Assembly (NCBI RefSeq): GCF_003651225.1 | Contig: NZ_RCDB01000001.1 | Span: 620,001-684,000, forward strand | Direction of reading: 5' to 3' | Source of the DNA: Microbacterium telephonicum | GTDB lineage: Bacteria > Actinomycetota > Actinomycetes > Actinomycetales > Microbacteriaceae | DNA length: 64,000 nt | In this document: positions 8,798-17,252 of the stretch, piece after piece | Numbering within the stretch: position 1 is the stretch's first letter | Layout of the letters: each line of letters begins with the position of its first letter | Program-made: the position numbers and the translations under genes | Notes under the pieces: model-generated | Seen by the model: the letters and a program-made list of their open reading frames with translations, nothing else | What the model was told of the DNA's origin: nothing | Database searches by the model: none

Positions 8798-11292
8798 GCG
8801 GCGAGGCGTTCCGGCGCACCGACGTGCCCGTCGCGGACCGCGCCCGCGATCTGCTCGGGCGGCTCACCCGCGAAGAGCGCATCGCGATGCTGCACCAGGC
8901 GATGCCCGCGATCGACCGGCTCGGCATCCGCGCGGCCCACACCGGCTGCGAGGCCCTCCACGGCCTCGCCTGGGTGGGCACCGCGACGGTGTTCCCGCAG
9001 CCGGTGGGCCTGGCGGCCACGTGGGATCCGGCCTTCGTCACCCGGGTCGCCGAGGTCGTCTCGACCGAGGTGCGCGCCAAGCGCGCTTCGGGCGTCGACG
9101 TGGGACTGAACGTCTGGGCGCCCGTGGTCAACACGCTCCGGCATCCGCTGTGGGGGCGCAACGAGGAGGGCTACTCCGAGGACCCGCATTACACGGGCCA
9201 GCTCGGCGCCGCCTACAGCCGCGGCCTGCGCGGCGACCACGAGCGCGTCTGGAAGACCGTGCCCTCGCTCAAGCACTTCCTGGGCTACAGCAACGAGACC
9301 GACCGCTCCGCGACGTCGTCGGAGATGTCGCTGCGCACCCTCCACGAGGAGGAGCTGCCCGCCTTCCGCGACGCGATCGAGCGGCAGGCTGCCGGCAGCA
9401 TGATGCTCGCCTACAACCGGGTCAACGGCACCCCCGCGCACACGCAGCCCGAGCTCGTCGCCGAGGCGCGCCGCTGGAGCGACGAGTCGATCGCGATCGT
9501 CTCGGATGCCGGTGCTCCCACGTTCCTCGTCACCATCCAGGGAGCCCAGCCCGACCAGGTGCACGGCGCGGCGGCGCTGATCACCGGCGGCATGGACTCG
9601 TTCACCGACAACGACCAGAACGCGCAGCCCACGATCGGTTACGTGACGCAGGCGCTCGACGACGGGCTGCTCACGGATTCCGACGTCGACCGGGCGGTGC
9701 GGCGGCTGCTCGAGATGCGCGTGCGCACCGGCGAGTTCGACGGCGACGCCGACCCGTACGCGGGGATCACCGCCGACGACCTCGACACCTCCGCCGCGCG
9801 CGAGCTCGCCCGCGACGCCGTCGCCCGCCAGGTCGTCGTGCTGCGCAACGACCGCGGCGTGCTGCCGCTGGCGGATCCGGCATCCGTCGCCGTCGTCGGA
9901 CCGCTCGCCGACCTCGTGCTGACCGACTGGTACTCGGGGACGCCCCCGTACGCGATCGGGATCGCCGAGGGTGTGCGGGGCCGGTACCCGGCGGCGCGCG
10001 TCGAGACGGTCACCGGCGCCGACACCGTCGCGCTGCGCGCACCCTCCGGCTACGTCGCGGCCTCGGCCGACGGCGCCGTCGTCGACGCGGTCGCCGCCGA
10101 GCGGTCTGCGGCGACGCTGTTCGACGTCACCGACTGGGGTGACGGCATCCTGACCCTCCGCTCGCACGCGAGCGGACTGCTGCTGACCGGCGGAGCCTGG
10201 CCGATGCGCGCCGACGCATCCCGGGTGGGCGGCTGGGTCGTGCAGGAGAGCTTCCGCCGGCACGTGCACCCCGACGGCACGTGGTCGCTGCTGCACCTCG
10301 GCTCGGGCCGCTGGGTGCGCGTCGTCCGCGAGGTCGGACTGCTCGTCGCCGAGGCCGTCACCCTCGACGACGCGACCCGCTTCGCACCGGAGACCGTCGC
10401 CGTGGGCCTCGACGAGGTCGCGCGCGCCGCCGAGGCGGCCGACGTCGTGATCGTCGCCGTCGGCAACGACCCGCACCTGTCGGGACGTGAGACCGCCGAC
10501 CGGCCGCACCTGCTGCTGCCCGCGGCGCTCACCGACATCTGGCGCGCCGCGCGCACCGCCAACCCGCGCAGCATCCTCACGGTCGTCTCGAGCTTCCCCT
10601 ACGTGCTGGCCGGTGCCGCGGATGCCGAGACCGTCGTCTGGTCGAGCCACGCCGGCCAGGAGCTCGGTCGCGGACTGCTCGACGTGCTCTCCGGCGACCG
10701 GGAGCCCGTCGGGCGCCTCGCCCAGTCGTGGCCCGCCGACCCCGCGCAGGCCGGTGACCTGTTCGACTACGACACCCGGCGGCAGCAGGCGACGTACCGG
10801 CACCAGCCGGAGCCCTACGCGTTCGCGCTCGGTCACGGGCTCGGCTACGGCAGCGTCGCGTACGCCTCGGTGGCGCTGGATGCCGCGTCGGTGCCCGCGC
10901 CGGCGCCCACCCACCGGCATCCGCTGCTGGATCCTCGCGCGGACGAACGCGTCGTCACCGCGACGGTGACGGTGCGCGGCGACGCCGACCGGGCCGTCGA
11001 GGAGCTCGTGCAGGTGTACGCCCTCGCGCCCGGGCTTCCGATCGCCGCGCCGCGCCGACTGCTGCTCGGCTACGCGCGCGTGCGGGTGGAGCCGGGGGAG
11101 GAGCGCACCGTCTCGGTGTCGTTCGCCGTCGCGCGCCTCGCGGTGTGGGACGACGCGCTGCGCCTGCCGGATGCGCCGGCCGACTGGCTGCACGAGGGCG
11201 CGCTGCGCGTGCAGCCCGGCACGTACCGGATCGCCGCCGGCGGCTCCGCCGACGCCCTGCCCGTGTCGACGGAGCTCGTCGTCACGCACTGA
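8794..11292 (+). CDS. Glycoside hydrolase family 3 with internal beta-trefoil-like insert
   Basis: Protein of 832 residues. The GH3 barrel carries the nucleophile D238 in IAIVSDAGAP and the block VPSLKHFLGYSNETDRS; the alpha/beta sandwich follows from about residue 340, and a fibronectin-III-like domain closes the protein. Between about residues 410 and 540 there is an extra beta-rich segment (LRAPSGYVAASADG, then TLRSHASGLLLTGG, then WSLLHLGSGRWVRVV) resembling a fascin/ricin-like beta-trefoil rather than a PA14 domain. The order barrel, sandwich with insert, FnIII is seen in some beta-xylosidases/glucosidases. Start ATG overlaps the GH31 stop (ATGA). It would remove the backbone glucose or xylose freed by upstream enzymes; exact specificity unclear. 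Confidence 0.9.
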   Translation: MSGEAFRRTDVPVADRARDLLGRLTREERIAMLHQAMPAIDRLGIRAAHTGCEALHGLAWVGTATVFPQPVGLAATWDPAFVTRVAEVVSTEVRAKRASGVDVGLNVWAPVVNTLRHPLWGRNEEGYSEDPHYTGQLGAAYSRGLRGDHERVWKTVPSLKHFLGYSNETDRSATSSEMSLRTLHEEELPAFRDAIERQAAGSMMLAYNRVNGTPAHTQPELVAEARRWSDESIAIVSDAGAPTFLVTIQGAQPDQVHGAAALITGGMDSFTDNDQNAQPTIGYVTQALDDGLLTDSDVDRAVRRLLEMRVRTGEFDGDADPYAGITADDLDTSAARELARDAVARQVVVLRNDRGVLPLADPASVAVVGPLADLVLTDWYSGTPPYAIGIAEGVRGRYPAARVETVTGADTVALRAPSGYVAASADGAVVDAVAAERSAATLFDVTDWGDGILTLRSHASGLLLTGGAWPMRADASRVGGWVVQESFRRHVHPDGTWSLLHLGSGRWVRVVREVGLLVAEAVTLDDATRFAPETVAVGLDEVARAAEAADVVIVAVGNDPHLSGRETADRPHLLLPAALTDIWRAARTANPRSILTVVSSFPYVLAGAADAETVVWSSHAGQELGRGLLDVLSGDREPVGRLAQSWPADPAQAGDLFDYDTRRQQATYRHQPEPYAFALGHGLGYGSVAYASVALDAASVPAPAPTHRHPLLDPRADERVVTATVTVRGDADRAVEELVQVYALAPGLPIAAPRRLLLGYARVRVEPGEERTVSVSFAVARLAVWDDALRLPDAPADWLHEGALRVQPGTYRIAAGGSADALPVSTELVVTH

Positions 11293-11301
11293 CCCCGGGC
11301 G

Positions 11302-11333
11302 CGCGCGTGCCCGCGGATGCCCGCGGGGCGCGT
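11302..11333. terminator. GC hairpin between convergent genes
   Basis: CCCGCGG (11310-11316) and CCGCGGG (11321-11327) pair around an ATGC loop, with further outer pairing of CGCGC and GCGCG. It lies in the 80-bp gap between the GH3 stop and the convergent histidine kinase stop. No U-tract follows, as is common for high-GC actinobacterial terminators. Function is inferred from position and structure. Confidence 0.45.
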
Positions 11334-11372
11334 GTGCGTGCCTGTGCGGGTGGTGGGGCGGGCCGGTGCCGG

Positions 11373-12554
11373 TCAGGCGGCGGGGAGCAGCACCCACACC
11401 CGGGCGCCGCCGGCGGGGGCGTCGTCGATGCCGATGCCGCCGCCGTGCGCGCTCACGATGTGCCGGCACGTCGACAGTCCGATGCCGAGGCCCGGTGCCT
11501 CGGTGTCGGAGCCGCGGGCGAGCAGCTCGAAGACGCTCTCGCGCTCGTCGGCCGGCACGCCGGGGCCGTTGTCGTCCACGGTCACGAGCACGCCGAGCGA
11601 CGTGTCCTGCGCCGTCACCTCGATGAACGGGGCCGCGCCGGCCTGCGGCGCGAACTTCAGCGCGTTGGCGACGAGATTCTGGAAGACGACGCGCAGCAGC
11701 GTCGGGTCGCCGAGCACGGCGAGGTCGGCATCCACGTCGACGACGACGGTCGCCCCCGACGAGCGGATGGCGGCGTCGAGGTCTTCGAGTGCGCCGCCGA
11801 GCACGGTGGTGAGCTCGACGCGGTCGCGTTTGGGCTGCGCGCCGCCGACGCGCGCGTAGTCGAGCAGGTCGGTGACCATCGCCGTCATCCGGCCGGCGGC
11901 GTTCTCGGCCTGCGCGATCGCCCGCGCGGAGTGCGGCGCCTGCGCCATCTCGGGGCTGTCGGCGGCGATCTCGAGGTAGCCCACGAGTGCCGTCAGGGGG
12001 TTGCGCAGATCGTGGCTCACGCGGCCCGCGAACGAGGCGAGCTGCTCGTTGGAGCGGCCGAGCTCGCGCGTGAGGCGGCGCAGCTCGAGCACGTCGACGA
12101 CCTGCCCGGCGAGCAGCGCGAGCGCTTCGCTCTGCGACTGCTTCAGCTCGCCGGACTCGTCGTCGAAGACGCACAGCGTGCCGATGATGATGCCGTCGGG
12201 GGTGCGCAGGGGGCTCGACGCGTAGAAGCGGACGAGCGCGATCTCGCCCGTGACGAACGGGTTCGCCGCGAAGCGGTCGTCGAAGCGCGCGTCGGGCACC
12301 TCGATCTGCCGCTTCTCGACGAGCACGGCGGTGCACATGGAGTCCTTGCGCGAGCACACGCCCGGCGCGAAGCCGACCGACGCGACCTGGTGCTGGTGGC
12401 GGTCGTCGATGATGTTGATGACGGCCTTCGGCACGCCGCACACGCTCGCGGCGAGCTGCACGAGCCCGTCGAGGTCGTCGGGCGCCGGCCCGTCGAGCAG
12501 CTCGTACTGCGCGATCTTGTCGACCCGCGCGCGGTCCTCGAGTGTCGTCGTCAC
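11373..12554 (-). CDS. Cytoplasmic GAF-domain sensor histidine kinase
   Basis: Protein of 393 residues. Residues about 20-155 form a GAF domain of the type often seen with redox or light sensors (SVGFAPGVCSRKDSMC has two Cys). Then comes a dimerisation/phosphoacceptor helix with H181 in FAGRVSHDLRNPLTAL, an N box (NLVANALKFAP), G1 (DDNGPGVP) and G2 (GLGIGLS) of the ATPase domain. There is no membrane segment and no response regulator beside it, so it is an orphan soluble kinase. Start is a GTG preceded by GGGGAG. It sits alone between convergent GH3 and a repeat-filled gap, and I see no evidence that it belongs to the sugar system. Confidence 0.92.
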   Translation of the reverse strand: MTTTLEDRARVDKIAQYELLDGPAPDDLDGLVQLAASVCGVPKAVINIIDDRHQHQVASVGFAPGVCSRKDSMCTAVLVEKRQIEVPDARFDDRFAANPFVTGEIALVRFYASSPLRTPDGIIIGTLCVFDDESGELKQSQSEALALLAGQVVDVLELRRLTRELGRSNEQLASFAGRVSHDLRNPLTALVGYLEIAADSPEMAQAPHSARAIAQAENAAGRMTAMVTDLLDYARVGGAQPKRDRVELTTVLGGALEDLDAAIRSSGATVVVDVDADLAVLGDPTLLRVVFQNLVANALKFAPQAGAAPFIEVTAQDTSLGVLVTVDDNGPGVPADERESVFELLARGSDTEAPGLGIGLSTCRHIVSAHGGGIGIDDAPAGGARVWVLLPAA

Positions 12555-12634
12555 ACCGGTCTCCCCATCGACGTGTTCAGCCAGCTCAGCCTATCCGCGC
12601 CGCACGCCCCCGGGCGCGCGGGCGGCGCCCCGCC

Positions 12635-13027
12635 GCTCACCAGGCGCTTGTGGTGGGGTGTTGGGCGCCCGCGTCGCCCAAGCTGACCGGTGAGCACACG
12701 GATGCTGCGCGCCCGCCCCGCTCACCAGGCGCTTGTGGTGGGGTTTGCGGCCGCCGGGTCACCGAAACTGCCTGGTGAGCGAGAGTGTTGCGGTGGCACC
12801 GCTCACCAGGCGCTTGTGGCGGGGTTTGCGACCGCCTGCCCACCGAAGCTGACTGGTGAGTCGGCGTGTTGAGGTGGCACCGCTCGCCAGACGCTTGTGG
12901 CGAGGTTTCCGGCGCCCGGGCCGCCGAATCCGACTGGCGAGCGCGGATGCCGGCGCCTCCCGCCCCGCCTCACCAGGCGCTTGTGGCGGGAGTTCCGGCA
13001 TCCGGGGCGCCGAAAGTGACCGGTGAG
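12635..13027. repeat. Array of five long extragenic palindromes (family A)
   Basis: Five units of about 60 bp start at 12635, 12720, 12801, 12882 and 12968 (spacing 81-86 bp). Each begins GCTCACCAGGCGCTTGTGG and ends with CGAAAGTGACCGGTGAGC or a close variant, so the outer 9-10 bases of each unit are inverted repeats while the middle varies. Further copies are at 19740-19887 and, reversed, at 62281-62490. The stretch 12555-13049 between the kinase and the second GH3 gene holds nothing else that I can identify. Unlike CRISPR, the units are themselves palindromic, the repeats are not identical, and the arms enclose the variable part. Confidence 0.85.
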
Positions 13028-13049
13028 CGCGCGCCGCGGAGTCCGGACC

Positions 13050-15329
13050 TCAGCCGACGGCGGTGCGCACGGTCGCGCGGGCGAGGCGCTCGTCGGACGC
13101 CGTCACGGGGTGAACCGCGCCGACGATCTCGAGGGACGTCTCGGTCTCGCGGTCGACGCACGAGCCGCCGACCCACAGCTCGACGGTGCCGGGTTCGACG
13201 ATGCGCGCGCCACCGCGTCCCGTGAACGCGAGACGCGTGGTCGGCACGACGAAGTCGACCACCGCCGACTCGCCCGGCGCGAGCGTGACACGCTGGTACG
13301 CGAGCAGCTGCGCGACCGGCCGCGCGACGCTGCCGACCACATCCCGCCCGTACAGCTGCACGACGTCGTCCGCGGTGCGCGTGCCGGTGTTGGCGACCGT
13401 CACGGATGCCGTGAACGACGCACCGGCATCGACCACCGCATCCGCCCGCAACCCGCTGCGCACGAACGTCGTGTACGACAGGCCGTACCCGAACGGAAGG
13501 GTCGGGGTGCTGTCGGCGCTCGTGATCTCCGATGCGCCGCCGAGCCGCGGATGCAGATAGGAGTACGGCTGGGCGCCCGCCGACCGCGGCAGCGACACCG
13601 GCAGCCGCCCCGACGGGACGACCCGGCCGGAGAGCACTCCGGCGATCGCGGCGCCGCCCTCCTCGCCGGGGAAGAACGCCTGCACGACCGCGGCGGGACG
13701 CAGCGGTCCGTCGACGGCCCAGTCCAGCGCGTACGGACGACCCGACAGCACGACCATGACCACCGGGGTGCCGGTGGTCACGAGCGCCTCGACGAGCTCG
13801 CGCTGCACACCGGGCAGGTCGAGGCTCTCGACGTCGTTGCCCTCGCCGACCGTGCCGCGGCCGAATAGCCCCGCGCGGTCGCCGACCACGACGACCACCG
13901 CATCCGCCGATCCCGCCGCCCGCACGGCGTCGGGGAACCCGCAGCGGTCGTCGCCCGTCGCATCGCACCCGGCGCGCACGGTGATCCCGGCGCGCGGCAT
14001 CTCGTCGCGCAGCGCCGCCAGGACGCTCGGGATCTCGAAGCCGAGCGCGTGCCCGGGATGGTGGGCGAGCACGTGGTTCGCGAACGAGTAGCAGCCCATG
14101 AGCGCTTCGGCGGCATCCGCGTTCGGACCGACGACGGCGATCCGCATGCCGTCCTCGTCGCCGAGCGGCAGCGCGCCGTGGTTCGTGAGCAGCACGACCG
14201 ACTCCTCGGCGAGCCGGCGCGCGATGTCGCGATGGGCCGGGGTGTCGAGGTCGATGCTCGTCGGGGCCGTCTCGAACGTCTCGTCGAGCAGCCCCAGCTC
14301 CTCTTTCTGCGTGAGCACGCGGCGCACCGCGGTGTCGACGAGCGCGATGTCGACGCGGCCGTCGCGCACGGCGGCGGCCAGCGGAGCGGTGAACGCGTCG
14401 CCCGTGGGCAGCTCGACGTCGAGCCCCGCCGCGAGCGCGAGGGCCGCCGCCTCGCCGAGGTCGCCGGCCACCCCGTGCATGGTCTGCAGGAACGCGACCG
14501 AGAAGTAGTCCGACACTACGACGCCGTCGAACCCCCACGTCTCGCGCAGCAGCCCGGTGAGCAGCTCGCGGGACGACGCGACGGGGATGCCGTCGAGGTC
14601 CGTGTAGGAGTTCATGACGCTGCGGGCCCCGCCGTCGCGGACGGCCATCTCGAACGGTGGAAGGAACACGTCAGCGATCTCGCGCGGCCCCGCGTGCACG
14701 GGAGCGTGGTTGCGCCCCGCCTGAGAGGCCGAGTAGCCGACGAAGTGCTTGAGCGTCGCGTGCACGCCGGCATCCTGGAGTCCGCGCACATAGGCGGTGC
14801 CGATCGTGCCGACGACATAGGGGTCTTCGGCGATGCACTCGTCGACGCGGCCCCAGCGCGGGTCGCGGATGACGTCGAGCACCGGAGCGAGTCCCTGGTG
14901 GATGCCGAGCTGCCGCATCGAGGCGCCGATCGCCCGCCCCATCTCGGCGACGAGGTCGGGGTCGAAGGCAGCCCCCCACGCGAGCGGCGTCGGGAAGGTG
15001 GCCGCCTTCCACGCGGCCAGGCCCGTGAGGCACTCCTCGTGCACGATGGCGGGGATGCCGGGGCGGGTCTGCGTGCGCAGCCGCCGCTGTTCGTTCCACA
15101 GCCACGCGGCGCGCTCGACCGGGTCGACCGGCCGGGTGCCGTAGACGCGGGTGAGATGCCCGATGCCGTGGGTGGTGGCATCCTCGTACCGCGTCGAGGC
15201 GACCATCTCGCCGGCCATCGGCGCGACGACCTCGCCGCCCTGGTCCACCCAGTAGCCCACCAGCTGCGCGAGCTTCTCGTCGAGGGTGAGGTCGGCGAGG
15301 ATCGCCTCCACGCGTGCCGAGGCCGTCAT
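13050..15329 (-). CDS. Glycoside hydrolase family 3 (beta-glucosidase/xylosidase)
   Basis: Protein of 759 residues with the full GH3 layout: barrel (about 1-330) with nucleophile D274 in VVVSDYFSV and the block LKHFVGYSASQAGRNHA; alpha/beta sandwich (about 350-560) with LPFGYGLSYTTF; and a C-terminal FnIII-like domain (about 590-700). No signal peptide. The start overlaps the stop of the upstream permease as ATGA, so it is the last gene of the operon binding protein-permease-permease-GH3 on the minus strand, which argues that it acts on whatever this importer brings in. The HAPVHAGPREIADVFLPPFE block resembles beta-xylosidases and gentiobiases of actinobacteria; the exact sugar is not resolved. 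Confidence 0.93.
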   Translation of the reverse strand: MTASARVEAILADLTLDEKLAQLVGYWVDQGGEVVAPMAGEMVASTRYEDATTHGIGHLTRVYGTRPVDPVERAAWLWNEQRRLRTQTRPGIPAIVHEECLTGLAAWKAATFPTPLAWGAAFDPDLVAEMGRAIGASMRQLGIHQGLAPVLDVIRDPRWGRVDECIAEDPYVVGTIGTAYVRGLQDAGVHATLKHFVGYSASQAGRNHAPVHAGPREIADVFLPPFEMAVRDGGARSVMNSYTDLDGIPVASSRELLTGLLRETWGFDGVVVSDYFSVAFLQTMHGVAGDLGEAAALALAAGLDVELPTGDAFTAPLAAAVRDGRVDIALVDTAVRRVLTQKEELGLLDETFETAPTSIDLDTPAHRDIARRLAEESVVLLTNHGALPLGDEDGMRIAVVGPNADAAEALMGCYSFANHVLAHHPGHALGFEIPSVLAALRDEMPRAGITVRAGCDATGDDRCGFPDAVRAAGSADAVVVVVGDRAGLFGRGTVGEGNDVESLDLPGVQRELVEALVTTGTPVVMVVLSGRPYALDWAVDGPLRPAAVVQAFFPGEEGGAAIAGVLSGRVVPSGRLPVSLPRSAGAQPYSYLHPRLGGASEITSADSTPTLPFGYGLSYTTFVRSGLRADAVVDAGASFTASVTVANTGTRTADDVVQLYGRDVVGSVARPVAQLLAYQRVTLAPGESAVVDFVVPTTRLAFTGRGGARIVEPGTVELWVGGSCVDRETETSLEIVGAVHPVTASDERLARATVRTAVG

Positions 15330-16228
15330 CCCTTCACCGCACCGGTGAGGCCGCCGACGATCCGGCGCTCGAAGACGCTGAAGAACACGAGCGCCGGGAT
15401 CATCGACAGCGATGTGAAGGCGAGCACCTTCGCGGTGTCGACGGAGTACTGCGACGAGAACGCCTGCACGCCCAGCGGCAGGGTGAATGTCGACTGGTCG
15501 TTGAGGATGTAGAGGGGCAGCAGGTAGCTGTTCCAGCTGCCGATGAAGGCCAGGATGCCGACTGTGATGACGCCCGGCAGTGCCAGCGGCAGCACCATCC
15601 GCCAGAAGAAGCCGAGTCGGCTGCATCCGTCGATGAAGGCGGCCTCCTGGATCTCTTCGGGGATCGACCGCAGGAACGGTACCAGGATGATGATCGTCGT
15701 CGGCAGTGCGAACGCGATCTGCGGCAGGATGACGCCGGTCAGCGAGTTCATGAGCCCGAGCGAGCGCACCACGATGTACAGCGGTGTGATCGCGACGGTG
15801 AGCGGGAACATGAGGCCGGCGGCGAAGAGCGCGTACAGGGCCCCGCGCCCCCGGAACCGGTAGCGCGCGAGCGGGTAGGCGGCCATCAGCCCCAGCGTGA
15901 CGACGCCGATCGTGGTCGCGACGGCGGCGATGGTCGAATTGAGCACCTCGCGCCAGAAGACAGGGCCGCCGAGCACGTCGAGGTAGTTCTGCACGACCCA
16001 CGGCGACGGCCAGCCGGACGGATCGACGGTGATCTGCGCGTTCGTGCGGAACCCGCCGATGATGATGTACAGGATCGGCGCGAGCATCAGCGCGATCACG
16101 AGCAGTGCGATGAAGTAGACGACGGGGCTCGTCCAGCCGAGGGGGCGGCGCGGGGCGCCGGCGCGGCGGTCCGGTCGACCGCCCGCGGGGGACGGCGCAG
16201 GGCGGGCGGACGCGGCGAGCGCGGTCAT
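15326..16228 (-). CDS. Carbohydrate ABC transporter permease (MalG/LacG type)
   Basis: Protein of 300 residues. A Pro/Arg-rich cytoplasmic N-terminus of about 35 residues is followed by six membrane segments. The coupling (EAA) motif is EEIQEAAFIDGCSRLGFFWR, which contacts the ATPase. MalG-like features are the first helix (VVYFIALLVIALMLAPILYI) and a C-terminus FSVFERRIVGGLTGAVKG. Start overlaps the preceding permease stop (ATGA), and its own stop overlaps the GH3 start. It pairs with the 16225 permease to form the channel for xylose-containing oligosaccharides (role inferred from the operon). Confidence 0.94.
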   Translation of the reverse strand: MTALAASARPAPSPAGGRPDRRAGAPRRPLGWTSPVVYFIALLVIALMLAPILYIIIGGFRTNAQITVDPSGWPSPWVVQNYLDVLGGPVFWREVLNSTIAAVATTIGVVTLGLMAAYPLARYRFRGRGALYALFAAGLMFPLTVAITPLYIVVRSLGLMNSLTGVILPQIAFALPTTIIILVPFLRSIPEEIQEAAFIDGCSRLGFFWRMVLPLALPGVITVGILAFIGSWNSYLLPLYILNDQSTFTLPLGVQAFSSQYSVDTAKVLAFTSLSMIPALVFFSVFERRIVGGLTGAVKG

Positions 16229-17244
16229 CGGGCGGGCCTCTCGGTGAGGGCGCCGTCGGTGTCGCGGCGCAGGACGTAGCGCTGATAGATCAGGGCGACC
16301 ACGAGCGAGATGAGGAACAGCACGACGGCGACCGCGTTGCCGTATCCGAAGGCGCCCGCGTTGCGGCCGTTGGCGACCATGTAGGTGACCATCGTGGAGG
16401 TGCCGGCCGTCGAGGCGATGTACTGGCCCCAGATGATGTAGACGAGGTCGAACAGCTGCAGTGCGCCGATGATCGACAGGAACGCCCAGATCCGCAGCGT
16501 CGGCGCGAGCAGCGGCAGGGCGATGCGGCGCTGGATCTGCCAGAACGAGGCCCCGTCGAGGGCGGCCGCCTCGTAGAGCTCTTCGGGGATGCCCTGGAGC
16601 CCGGCGAGGAACAGGATGACGGCGAAGCCGATGTACTTCCAGGTGAGGATCGCCATGAGCGTCCAGATGGCGATGTCGGGATCGGCCAGCCAATCCTGCG
16701 CGAGGGCGCCGAGCCCGATGCCGGTGAGGAAGTCGTTGAGCGCGCCCTGCGTCTGCAGCATGAGGCTGAGGCCGGTGCCGACGACGACCTCGGAGATGAC
16801 GTACGGCACGAAGATGAGCACGCGGATGAGCGACTGCCCCCGCATCCGGCGGTTCAGCAGCAGCGCCAGCAGGATCGCCGCCGGCCCCTGCAGCACGAGC
16901 GAGGCGACGACGATGAACGCGTTGTGCCCGAGGGCTTCCTGGAACTGCGGATCGGTGAGGATCACGACGTAGTTCTGCAGGCCGACGAAGTCGGTGGCCG
17001 GCCCGTATCCGCTCCACCGGAAGAAGCCGTAGTAGGCGGCCATCACGACGGGGAAGATGACGAATCCGAGGAAGAAGATCGTCGCGGGGCCCACCAGCAG
17101 GGCGATCTCGAGGCGGGCGGACCAGCCGGCGGAGCGGTGCGGACGTCGGCGCGGCGGGGACGGGGGCGGCACCGGGCCACCCCCGTCCTGCGGCGCGACA
17201 CCCGCCGACGGCGGCGCCGTCAGTGTGTGCGCGCGTGCGGTCAT
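16225..17244 (-). CDS. Carbohydrate ABC transporter permease (MalF/LacF type)
   Basis: Protein of 339 residues. A Pro-rich N-terminal tail (residues 1-40) precedes six membrane segments, the first being ALLVGPATIFFLGFVIFPVV. The EAA motif PEELYEAAALDGASFWQIQR is intact. It starts 8 bp after the binding-protein stop, with AAGGGC about 14 bases before the ATG. No ATPase gene accompanies the operon; actinobacterial sugar importers of this class usually share a multipurpose MsiK-like ATPase encoded elsewhere. Confidence 0.94.
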   Translation of the reverse strand: MTARAHTLTAPPSAGVAPQDGGGPVPPPSPPRRRPHRSAGWSARLEIALLVGPATIFFLGFVIFPVVMAAYYGFFRWSGYGPATDFVGLQNYVVILTDPQFQEALGHNAFIVVASLVLQGPAAILLALLLNRRMRGQSLIRVLIFVPYVISEVVVGTGLSLMLQTQGALNDFLTGIGLGALAQDWLADPDIAIWTLMAILTWKYIGFAVILFLAGLQGIPEELYEAAALDGASFWQIQRRIALPLLAPTLRIWAFLSIIGALQLFDLVYIIWGQYIASTAGTSTMVTYMVANGRNAGAFGYGNAVAVVLFLISLVVALIYQRYVLRRDTDGALTERPAR

Positions 17245-17252
17245 GTGCGTAC

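Noticed and set aside
4119..12441. Very long reading frames opposite GH42, GH31 and GH3 genes (for example minus-strand frames of 700-1270 codons)
   Set aside because: High GC at third codon positions removes stops from antisense frames. Their translations are Arg/Gly/Ala-rich without domains, and the opposite strand carries full families with catalytic residues.
12635..13027. CRISPR array
   Set aside because: Regular 81-86 bp spacing is suggestive, but repeats are imperfect, each unit is an inverted repeat of itself, the inner part is semi-conserved rather than unique, and no cas gene is near.
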